From NCBI GenBank assembly GCA_013696425.1, contig JACCYP010000080.1, forward strand, positions 1 to 6,670: a stretch of 6,670 nt of DNA, read 5' to 3'. Below the pieces are notes generated by a model. It did not search any database. It had not been told where the DNA came from and worked only from the letters and a program-made list of their open reading frames with translations. Each line of letters opens with the position of its first letter. Within the stretch, counting starts at the first letter, position 1. Below are positions 1 through 6,209 of this stretch, in pieces. Source of the DNA: Thermoleophilaceae bacterium. GTDB taxonomy: Bacteria; Actinomycetota; Thermoleophilia; Solirubrobacterales; Thermoleophilaceae. The translations under genes and the position numbers were made by a program.

Positions 1-574
1 CGCCGAGCAGCTCGGCGGCCTCCGGGCGATCCGGCGCGAGGACGGCTTCCCGCAGGGCTATGAGACCGTGACCGCGCGGGTGATCGCCCGCTCTCCGACC
101 GTCTGGTATTCGGCGATCCAGATCAACGCCGGGTCCAGGGACGGCGTGCGCGAGGACCAGCCGGTGATCACCGGCGACGGGCTGATCGGCAAGGTCACGA
201 CCGTGACCGGCGGTACCGCGCGCGTGGAGCTGATCACCAACCAGGGCAGCGCCGTGTCGGCGCAGATCATGCCCGTCGGCGCCAACGGGATCGTGAAGCC
301 CGAGGTCGGCAATCCGCGCGATCTGCTGCTCGAGTTCGTCCAGAAGGGGCGCAGGGTGCGCCGCGGCCAGACGGTGGTTACCTCCGGGTTCACCTCGTCG
401 AAGGTCGATTCGCTCTTCCCAAGAGGCATTCCGGTAGGCAAGGTGTCCCGTGTGGAACCCGACGAGGTGGAGCTGTACCAGCGCGTTCACATCGAGCCCT
501 ACGCCGATCTGCGCCGTACGGACTTCGTCGACGTGCTGATCGCGCGTGACGGTGAGCGGGCGAAGGCGCCGTGA
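1..574 (+). CDS. mreC: Rod shape-determining protein MreC, 5'-truncated by the window edge
   Basis: MreC is a bitopic membrane protein whose extracytoplasmic beta-barrel domain scaffolds the elongasome and activates PBP2/RodA. The frame is open from base 2 (first whole codon) to TGA 572-574, giving 190 residues. Family members usually have about 270-300, so the N-terminal membrane helix and most of the coiled coil lie upstream. Visible family features are the segment around 'VIARSPTVWYSAIQINAGS', then 'DGVREDQPVITGDGLIGKV', then 'SLFPRGIPVGKVSRV', and an ending 'EPYADLRRTDFVDVLIARD', which follow the usual order of the two MreC beta-barrel subdomains. The GTG at 68 is internal: coding similarity continues upstream of it, so it should not be taken as the start. 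mreD begins 7 bp after the stop. Identification rests on motif order and on the mreD-mrdA-rodA context. Confidence 0.93.
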   Translation, partial: AEQLGGLRAIRREDGFPQGYETVTARVIARSPTVWYSAIQINAGSRDGVREDQPVITGDGLIGKVTTVTGGTARVELITNQGSAVSAQIMPVGANGIVKPEVGNPRDLLLEFVQKGRRVRRGQTVVTSGFTSSKVDSLFPRGIPVGKVSRVEPDEVELYQRVHIEPYADLRRTDFVDVLIARDGERAKAP

Positions 575-576
575 GG
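573..576 (+). promoter_or_regulatory. Ribosome binding site deciding the mreD start
   Basis: GAGG sits 5 bases before the ATG at 582 and overlaps the mreC stop codon (TGA 572-574). It supports the ATG at 582 as the mreD start over the in-frame GTG at 546. The GTG would add a 12-residue arginine-rich leader inside mreC and has no comparable ribosome binding site. Confidence 0.6.
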
Positions 577-581
577 CCCGC

Positions 582-1166
582 ATGATCCTCTCCACTCAGG
601 GCTTTATCCGCGTCGGCCTGCTCGTGTTCTTCACGGTGGTCCTCCAGGTATCCGCCATGGAGCGGATCACGATCTTCGGCGGCCAGCCGGACCTGCTGCC
701 GCTGGTCGTGGCGGCTGTCGCGATCTACGCCGGCTCGATACCGGGTGCGGCCTGCGGGTTCGTGGCCGGATTCACGCTCGACATGATGATCAGCGACCAC
801 CTCGGCGCATCGTCGCTGGTGCTCACGGCCATCGGCTACGGCATCGGGCGCTACCGCGAGGTGCGCGATCCCGCGCACGGGCTCATGCCGATCCCGCTCG
901 GTGCGGCCGCGACCGCCTCATACGCCATCGGTACCGCCGCGGTCGGGTTCATGCTCTCGATAGACACGTCTGCCACCTTCGGCGTGATCTCGGACATGAT
1001 CGTCCTGCTGCTCCTCAACACCATCATCGCCCTGCCCGTGTTCGCCGTCGTGCGCCGGGTCCTCGGCCCGACGCTCGCCATCGACCCGCTCGAGCGCCGC
1101 CGGCGGCGCCAGGGCCCGAGCTCGACCGGACCGATCGGCCTGCGCGGCCTGGGGATCGGACGCTGA
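582..1166 (+). CDS. mreD: Rod shape-determining protein MreD
   Basis: MreD is a small polytopic inner-membrane protein that works with MreC and MreB to position the elongasome. The product is 194 residues, slightly longer than many family members (about 160-180). Hydrophobic segments fall near residues 8-26, 38-66, 75-90, 101-126 and 134-158. The family pattern of Gly-rich helix, conserved Asp and following Gly is seen in 'ACGFVAGFTLDMMISDHLG' (about residues 57-75). A cytoplasmic-looking basic tail follows, with a run of five arginines at 172-176, then a Gly/Pro-rich end that is probably disordered; this tail accounts for the extra length. ATG 582 is preferred over GTG 546 because of the adjacent GAGG and because it puts the first helix near the N-terminus. 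The stop shares one base with the mrdA start (TGATG). MreD sequences diverge strongly, so the call leans partly on context. Confidence 0.9.
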   Translation: MILSTQGFIRVGLLVFFTVVLQVSAMERITIFGGQPDLLPLVVAAVAIYAGSIPGAACGFVAGFTLDMMISDHLGASSLVLTAIGYGIGRYREVRDPAHGLMPIPLGAAATASYAIGTAAVGFMLSIDTSATFGVISDMIVLLLLNTIIALPVFAVVRRVLGPTLAIDPLERRRRRQGPSSTGPIGLRGLGIGR

Positions 1167-3040
1167 TGTACCTCGACGACCGAAAGCCAGCCGTCACCCC
1201 CCAGCTCGCGCTGCGGATCGCGATCATCGGCGGCATCGCGCTGGTCGGGTTCGCGGTCATCTTCTTCCGGCTCTGGTACCTCGAGGTGCTCTCCGGCGAC
1301 CGCTACCTCGCCGTGGCCAACGACAACCGCGTGCGCACGATCAAGGTCGACGCCCCGCGCGGGCAGATCGTCGACCGCAACGGGCGAATCCTCGTGGACA
1401 ACCGCAGCGCGCGCGTGGTGTCGATCAGCCCCGACAAGCTGCCGAAGAACAACGAGATCAAGACGCGCGTCTATGACCGCCTCTCCGACGTGCTCGGCAT
1501 GAGCCGGCGCGAGATCCGCACCACCGTGCGCGACCAACTGCGCCAGCTGCCCTTCGCCTCCGCCACCGTGAAGACCGACGTGCCCTTCTCGGTCGTGGCG
1601 TTCATCCAGGAGAACCAGGACGACTTCCCGGGCGTCACCGCCGAGCTCGCCTACCTGCGCTCCTACCCCCACGACGAGGTGGGCGCGCACCTGTTCGGCA
1701 TCGTCGGTGAGGTGACCGAGAAGCAGCTCGAGGAGCAGCGCTACCGCGGCGTCGCCCAGGGCGACCGGGTGGGCCAGGGCGGCATCGAGTACCAGTACGA
1801 TCGCTACCTGCGTGGCAAGAACGGCGCCCGCCGGATCATCGTCGACGCCCTCAACAATCCTCAGCCCAAGCAGCTCAAGCGCAAGGAGCCCACGCCCGGG
1901 CGCAACCTGCGCCTCTCGATCGACCTCAAGGCCCAGCAGGTGGGCCAGAAGGCGCTGGCGGGCCAGAAGGGCGCGTTCGTGGCCATGGAGGCGAAGACCG
2001 GCAAGGTCGTGGCGCTCGGCTCCTCGCCGTCCTTCGACCCGAACATCTTCGCGAAGAAGATCAAGGCCTCCGACTACAAGCGGCTCTCAGATGCCGACAA
2101 CGGCGCCCCGCTCGCGAACCGCGCGATTCAGGGCCTCTATCCCACGGGCTCGACCTTCAAGCTGATCACGGCGGTGGCGGCGCTCGAGTCGGGGGCGCTC
2201 GGCATCGACGAGCCCGTTTCGGACCCGGGGTCGCTGGAGGTCGGCGGCGTCACGTTCAAGAACGCGGGCGACGCCGTGAACGGCGTGCTCTCGCTGCGCA
2301 AGGCGCTGACGGTCTCGAGCGACGTTTTCTTCTACAAGCTCGGCCTCGAGATGAACACGCGCGGTAAGGGGATGGAGCTGCAGAAGTGGGCCGGGCGGCT
2401 GGGCCTCGGACGGCGCACCGGCATCGACCTGCCCGGCGAGGCCGCCGGTCTCATTCCGGACCCGGAGTGGCGCGACGAACTGTTCAAGAAGAAGCTCACC
2501 GACCGGCCCTGGGCCGCGGGCGACAACATCAACCTCTCCGTCGGCCAGGGCGACCTGCAGGCGAACCCGCTCCAGCTCGCGGTGGCCTACGCCACGGTCG
2601 CCAACGGGGGGAGGGTCGTGCGCCCCCACATCGGCGAGCAGATCGAGGACGGGGACGGCCGCGTGATGCAGGAGTTCGAGTTCGCCGCACGCCGCAGCGT
2701 GAAGATGAAGCCGGAGAACCGGCAGGCGATCCTCGACGGCATCAGGGGCGCCTCCAACGATCCCGGCGGCACGTCGACCGATGTGTTCAAGGGCTTCCCG
2801 ATCAAGGTCGCCGGCAAGACCGGTACGGCGGAGAAGGGCCTCGGCCGCGCCGACCAGTCCTGGTACGCGGCGATCACGAACCCCGAGGACCCGAAGTACA
2901 TCGTGGTCACCACCTCCGAGGCCGGCGGCTTCGGTGCGGAGACCGCGGCGCCGCAGGCGCGACGGATCATCGCGGCGCTTGAAGACCTCGGCGAGAAGGA
3001 ACAGAGCAAGGTCGTGAAGGGCGAGTCCCGCACGCGATGA
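1166..3040 (+). CDS. mrdA: Penicillin-binding protein 2 (peptidoglycan D,D-transpeptidase, class B, elongasome)
   Basis: PBP2 crosslinks new peptidoglycan strands made by its partner RodA during side-wall growth; the catalytic domain acts outside the membrane. The product is 624 residues, usual for the family. It has a short cytoplasmic N-terminus, one membrane anchor (about residues 15-38), then the PBP dimerisation/pedestal domain starting with 'APRGQIVDRNGRIL' (63-76) and containing the G-x-G-G-I-E motif (203-208). The transpeptidase domain carries all three active-site motifs: S-T-F-K with nucleophile Ser329 and Lys332; S-S-D at 384-386 (the S-x-D/N motif); and K-T-G at 551-553 followed by T-A. 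The enzyme therefore looks catalytically intact. The C-terminus ends in a short charged tail. ATG 1166 overlaps the mreD stop by one base, with GGGGA ten bases upstream, so translation is probably coupled. I saw no ATA isoleucine codon in it, unlike its membrane-protein neighbours. Confidence 0.97.
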   Translation: MYLDDRKPAVTPQLALRIAIIGGIALVGFAVIFFRLWYLEVLSGDRYLAVANDNRVRTIKVDAPRGQIVDRNGRILVDNRSARVVSISPDKLPKNNEIKTRVYDRLSDVLGMSRREIRTTVRDQLRQLPFASATVKTDVPFSVVAFIQENQDDFPGVTAELAYLRSYPHDEVGAHLFGIVGEVTEKQLEEQRYRGVAQGDRVGQGGIEYQYDRYLRGKNGARRIIVDALNNPQPKQLKRKEPTPGRNLRLSIDLKAQQVGQKALAGQKGAFVAMEAKTGKVVALGSSPSFDPNIFAKKIKASDYKRLSDADNGAPLANRAIQGLYPTGSTFKLITAVAALESGALGIDEPVSDPGSLEVGGVTFKNAGDAVNGVLSLRKALTVSSDVFFYKLGLEMNTRGKGMELQKWAGRLGLGRRTGIDLPGEAAGLIPDPEWRDELFKKKLTDRPWAAGDNINLSVGQGDLQANPLQLAVAYATVANGGRVVRPHIGEQIEDGDGRVMQEFEFAARRSVKMKPENRQAILDGIRGASNDPGGTSTDVFKGFPIKVAGKTGTAEKGLGRADQSWYAAITNPEDPKYIVVTTSEAGGFGAETAAPQARRIIAALEDLGEKEQSKVVKGESRTR

Positions 3041-3066
3041 CCAATCCGATGACTAGGCTCCTCTAG
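3037..3066 (+). other. Nine-codon mini-ORF between mrdA and rodA
   Basis: An ATG at 3037 overlaps the mrdA stop in the common four-base ATGA arrangement. It is in the same frame as rodA. It reads MTNPMTRLL and meets TAG at 3064-3066, and the rodA ATG follows with no gap (TAGATG). A second in-frame ATG lies at 3049. It could be a leader peptide that carries ribosomes from mrdA to rodA, the remnant of a former rodA N-terminus cut off by a single-base change, or chance. The candidate Shine-Dalgarno before 3037 (AAGGG, 3017-3021) is too far away, 15 bases, to be convincing. The arrangement is seen directly; any function is inference. Confidence 0.35.
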
Positions 3067-4254
3067 ATGCAGCCGGCTCCCCGCCCCTTCGGCGCGACCC
3101 CGCGTGCGATCTCGCTGCCGCGCATCAACGTGCTGCGGCTCGATCCGCTGCTGCTGCTCGCGACCCTCGGGCTGGTGGCGTGCTCGCTGCTCACCATCGC
3201 GACCGCCACCCAGGGGGACATCGCGGGCGATCCGGGCTACTACTGGGTCCGCCAGGCGCTCTACTTCACCGTCGGCTTCGTGCTCATGCTCGCGCTAGCG
3301 AGCTTCGACTACTCGCGCCTGCGCGAGTGGAAGATGGGCCTCTACGGGTCGATGGTCGGGCTCATAGTGCTCGTCTACGCGGTGTCTGGGGCAACCCGCG
3401 GCTCGCGGCGCTGGATCGAGTTCGGTTTCTTCAACTTCCAGGCATCCGAGCTGGGCAAGCTCCTGCTGATCCTGTCGCTGGCCGCCTTCGTGGTCGACCG
3501 GACGCGGCGGCTCGGCGAGAGGGAGACGACCAGCCGGATAATGCTTCTAGCGCTCGTGCCGGCGATCATGGTGGTCGCACAGCCGGACCTCGGCACGGGC
3601 ATGGTCTACGGCGTGATCGCGCTCGCGCTGCTGTTCGTCGCGGGCGCGAAATGGACGCATTTCGCGGCCCTCGGGACGCTGCTCGTCGTGACCACAGTGA
3701 TTGCCCTCGTGGCCGCCCCCGCGGCCGGGGTGACGGTTCTCAAGCCCTACCAGGTGGACCGCCTCACGGCGTTCCTGAATCCGTCCTCCGACCCGCAGGA
3801 GCAGGGCTACCAGGTGAACCAGTCGATCACCGCGATCGGCTCAGGCCAGAAGACAGGACGCGGGCCCGACGGGGCCACGCAGACGAAGCTCGACTTCCTT
3901 CCCGAGCACCACACGGACTTCGTGTTCGCCGTGGTCGGGGAGTCGTATGGCTTCATGGGCTCAGCGCTCGTCCTGTCGCTGTTCGCACTCCTCATATGGA
4001 GAGGGCTGCGGATCATGACCATGGCGAAGAACTTCTACGGCACTTTGATAGCCGGCGGCATCGTCGCGATGCTGCTTTTCCAGGTCTTCGTAAACGCCGG
4101 CATGACGCTCGGGATCATGCCCATCACCGGAGTGACTCTGCCGCTCATGTCGTATGGCGGCTCATCGGTGATCGTCACATTTATGGCGCTGGGGGTCCTT
4201 CAGTCCATCTACATACAGGGACGGGACTCAATCAAGCGCCGCGAACCCATTTGA
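3067..4254 (+). CDS. rodA: RodA, SEDS-family peptidoglycan glycosyltransferase (elongasome)
   Basis: RodA polymerises lipid II into glycan strands in the membrane and pairs with PBP2, whose gene is immediately upstream. The product is 395 residues, normal for the family, with about ten hydrophobic segments. SEDS landmarks appear in order: 'RGSRRWIEFG' followed by Q-A-S-E at 125-128 (usually Q-P-S-E); 'AQPDLGTGMVYG' near 171-182; the extracytoplasmic loop 'DFLPEHHTDFVFAVVGE' with Asp284 at the position of the essential catalytic aspartate; and the C-terminal FtsW/RodA/SpoVE signature 'MPITGVTLPLMSYGGSS' (351-367). RodA rather than FtsW is chosen from the mre/mrdA context and the H-T-D-F loop. 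The ATG at 3067 has only a weak AGG nine bases upstream and directly follows the TAG of a mini-ORF, so initiation may depend on ribosomes arriving from mrdA. It contains five ATA codons, unusual beside mrdA. Confidence 0.96.
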   Translation: MQPAPRPFGATPRAISLPRINVLRLDPLLLLATLGLVACSLLTIATATQGDIAGDPGYYWVRQALYFTVGFVLMLALASFDYSRLREWKMGLYGSMVGLIVLVYAVSGATRGSRRWIEFGFFNFQASELGKLLLILSLAAFVVDRTRRLGERETTSRIMLLALVPAIMVVAQPDLGTGMVYGVIALALLFVAGAKWTHFAALGTLLVVTTVIALVAAPAAGVTVLKPYQVDRLTAFLNPSSDPQEQGYQVNQSITAIGSGQKTGRGPDGATQTKLDFLPEHHTDFVFAVVGESYGFMGSALVLSLFALLIWRGLRIMTMAKNFYGTLIAGGIVAMLLFQVFVNAGMTLGIMPITGVTLPLMSYGGSSVIVTFMALGVLQSIYIQGRDSIKRREPI

Positions 4255-4257
4255 GAT

Positions 4258-4261
4258 GAGG
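4258..4261 (+). promoter_or_regulatory. Ribosome binding site supporting the TTG start of the RNase gene
   Basis: GAGG (within TGAGGA) lies seven bases before the TTG at 4269, ideal spacing. An in-frame TGA at 4257-4259 excludes any earlier start, and no in-frame ATG or GTG follows before the S1 region, so this site fixes TTG 4269 as the start. Confidence 0.75.
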
Positions 4262-4268
4262 AATTCTC

Positions 4269-6209
4269 TTGAAAAAGCAAGTTCTCGTCGCGGTCGACCG
4301 CGGCGAAACCCGTGTCGCAATACTCGAGTCGGAGGAGCAGTCATCCTCCGGTAAGAGCGGCGGCCGACAGACCAAGAAGGCCGATTTCCGAGTAGCGGAG
4401 ATCTACATCGAGCGGCGTGGATCGCGCTCGATCGTCGGAAACATCTACAAGGGCAAGGTCGACAACGTCCTGCCCGGGCTCGAGGCGGCATTCGTCGACA
4501 TCGGGCTCGACAAGAACGGCTTTCTGCACGTCGATGACATCGTCATGCCGGGAGTCCAGGTCCAGCGCCGCGGACGCGGCGGCAAGGGCCAGGGCATCAC
4601 CGAGCTGCTGAAGCCCGGCCAGGAGATCCTGGTTCAGGTCGTGAAGGACCCGTTGAAGACCAAGGGCGCACGGCTCTCGATGCAGATCTCGATCGCGGGG
4701 CGCTACCTCGTGTACACGCCCGAAGGCGAGGGGGTCGGCGTCTCGCGCCGGCTCGACGACAAGGAGCGCGACCGCCTGAAGCGCCAAGCGGCGAAGCTCG
4801 ACCTGAAGGACGGCGGGGCCATCGTGCGCACCGCGGCCTCGGGCGCCAAGCGCGAGGACTTCGAGCGCGAGATCAAGTACCTGCACAAGCTGCACGAGGT
4901 GCTCCAGCAGCGCGTGAAGGCCGCCGTCGCACCGGCGATGGTCTTCCAGGAGGCGGACCTCTCGGTACGCGTCGTGCGCGACATCTTCTCCGAGCACTTC
5001 GAGAATGCGATCGTTGACGACCCGAAGCAGTTCCAGCGCCTCGAGGCGTTCTCCCAGCGCACCGCGCCGGAGCTCGTGGAGCGCGTGGAGCGCTACGAGG
5101 GCGACAAGCCGCTGTTCGAGCGCTTCGGAGTCGAGGACGCGATCCAGTCGACGCTGCACCGGCGGGTGGACCTGCCGAGCGGCGGGTACCTGATGATCGA
5201 CTACACCGAGGCACTCACGGTGATCGACATCAACTCGGGCTCATACACGGGGCGCGGCAAGGCCGCGCGCCTCGAGGACACGATCACCAAGACCAACCTC
5301 GAGGCCGCGGACGAGGTCGTGCGCCAGCTGAGGCTGCGCGACATCGGCGGGATCATCGTCATCGACTTCATCGACATGTCCCGCGCACGCAACCGCGACG
5401 CGGTGCTGAAGGTGCTCCGCAAGTCGCTCGACGAGGACCGCACCAAGACATACGTGATGGAGATCTCGCCGCTCGGGCTGGTCGAGATGACGCGCCAGAA
5501 CGTGACCGACGGGGTGCGCGAGATCATCACGAAGACCTGCCCGACCTGCGACGGCGAGGGCGTGATCCTCTCCGAGGAGACGGTGGCGCTCGAGTGCGAC
5601 CGCAAGCTGCGCGACCTCGTCGCGGAGAACCCCGAGCCCGAGGCCTACCTCGTGCAGGTGCACCCGCGCGTGTCCTCGCTGTTGCTCGCCGGTCCCGGCC
5701 GGCCGCTGCTCGAGCTCGAGAAGGAGGTCGGCAAGCACTTCCACTTCGAGGGTTCCGAGGCGCTGCCGATCGACCACTTCCGACTGCTCGAGGAGGGCAC
5801 CGCGGATGAGATCGAGGAGAAGGCGCTGCCCTTCCGCGAGGGCGAGGAGCTGCTCGTGAAGATCGAGGAGCCGCACATGTACAACGAGGACGACGCGGTG
5901 GCGAAGATCGACGGCTACGTGATCTCCGTCGTTGGCGCCGGGCGGATCCTCGGCGAGAAGCGCCTGGTGCGCATCGACAAGGCCGGCCGCGCGTCGGCCT
6001 CGGCCACGATCGTCGGCGGCGCCGACGGATCGCCCCTGGCCGAGGGCGAGGACGGCACCGCCGGAGACGACCGCGGTGACCGCGGCGACGGGGGCGACCC
6101 CGGTGGCGACGACGAGGACAAGCCCAAGCGCAGGCGCGGGCGGCGCGGCGGGCGCGGCCGGCGGCGTTCACGTACTGGCGCCGAGGCACTCGAGGGAGGG
6201 AGCGACTGA
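4269..6209 (+). CDS. rng: RNase E/G family endoribonuclease (RNase G-like) with C-terminal TRAM-like extension
   Basis: Enzymes of this family cleave single-stranded RNA in mRNA decay and in rRNA/tRNA processing, needing Mg2+ and a 5'-monophosphate sensor. The product is 646 residues. An N-terminal strand ('VLVAVDRGETRVAIL') is followed by a polar insert (about 21-40), then the S1 RNA-binding domain (about 54-141, with 'GNIYKGKVDNVLPGLEAAFV' and 'DIGLDKNGFLH'). The DNase I-like catalytic domain has D-I-N at 320-322 and I-D-F-I-D at 365-369, so Asp320 and Asp366 match the metal-binding Asp303 and Asp346 of E. coli RNase E. C-P-T-C at 424-427 is the Zn-link pair that holds dimers together. The canonical RNase G core ends near residue 507. 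A TRAM-like barrel (about 522-584), an acidic stretch (587-617) and an Arg-rich stretch (618-635) follow. It starts at TTG, 14 bp after rodA, and its stop overlaps the amidase start. Confidence 0.96.
   Translation: MKKQVLVAVDRGETRVAILESEEQSSSGKSGGRQTKKADFRVAEIYIERRGSRSIVGNIYKGKVDNVLPGLEAAFVDIGLDKNGFLHVDDIVMPGVQVQRRGRGGKGQGITELLKPGQEILVQVVKDPLKTKGARLSMQISIAGRYLVYTPEGEGVGVSRRLDDKERDRLKRQAAKLDLKDGGAIVRTAASGAKREDFEREIKYLHKLHEVLQQRVKAAVAPAMVFQEADLSVRVVRDIFSEHFENAIVDDPKQFQRLEAFSQRTAPELVERVERYEGDKPLFERFGVEDAIQSTLHRRVDLPSGGYLMIDYTEALTVIDINSGSYTGRGKAARLEDTITKTNLEAADEVVRQLRLRDIGGIIVIDFIDMSRARNRDAVLKVLRKSLDEDRTKTYVMEISPLGLVEMTRQNVTDGVREIITKTCPTCDGEGVILSEETVALECDRKLRDLVAENPEPEAYLVQVHPRVSSLLLAGPGRPLLELEKEVGKHFHFEGSEALPIDHFRLLEEGTADEIEEKALPFREGEELLVKIEEPHMYNEDDAVAKIDGYVISVVGAGRILGEKRLVRIDKAGRASASATIVGGADGSPLAEGEDGTAGDDRGDRGDGGDPGGDDEDKPKRRRGRRGGRGRRRSRTGAEALEGGSD
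6027..6173 (+). repeat. Low-complexity GAC/GGC then CGC-rich coding tract (charged tail of the RNase)
   Basis: This is the end of the RNase gene, encoding a Gly/Asp-rich acidic run and then a Lys/Arg/Gly-rich run. Within it GACCGCGG occurs twice with one base between (6069-6076 and 6078-6085), encoding a repeated D-R-G. The composition differs sharply from the catalytic core. At protein level it resembles the disordered, RNA-contacting tails seen in many RNase E homologues. At DNA level such tracts are prone to length variation. Confidence 0.6.
6195..6199 (+). promoter_or_regulatory. Ribosome binding site for the amidase gene
   Basis: GGAGG, a full-consensus Shine-Dalgarno core, lies nine bases before the ATG at 6209, inside the last codons of the RNase gene. 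With the TGATG stop/start overlap it supports ATG 6209 and translation in its own right as well as by coupling. Confidence 0.7.

Noticed and set aside
68..70. GTG as the start of mreC
   Set aside because: The reading frame is open to the window edge with plausible MreC sequence upstream; the gene is simply cut off by the window.
546..581. Upstream GTG start for mreD, adding an arginine-rich leader
   Set aside because: It lies wholly inside mreC and lacks a good ribosome binding site. The ATG at 582 has GAGG five bases upstream and gives a normal MreD N-terminus.
2386..2982. 198-codon open frame inside mrdA on the + strand
   Set aside because: The translation is Arg/Gly/Pro-rich low-complexity sequence typical of an off-frame reading of high-G+C DNA, and mrdA in the other frame has all its PBP motifs intact.
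3053..3066. Two CTAG tetramers ten bases apart before rodA, as a possible operator or terminator
   Set aside because: The arms match over only four bases and there is no T-tract. The second CTAG simply contains the mini-ORF stop, so there is too little to support a binding site.
3288..3303. Perfect six-base-pair hairpin with a four-base loop inside rodA
   Set aside because: It sits in coding sequence with no T-run after it. Short GC-rich stems are expected by chance at this base composition, so it is not called a terminator or regulatory element.
3180..4259. 359-codon open frame overlapping rodA on the + strand
   Set aside because: It is an off-frame shadow rich in Arg, Gly and Ala without hydrophobic segments or recognisable motifs; rodA covers the same bases with full SEDS signatures.
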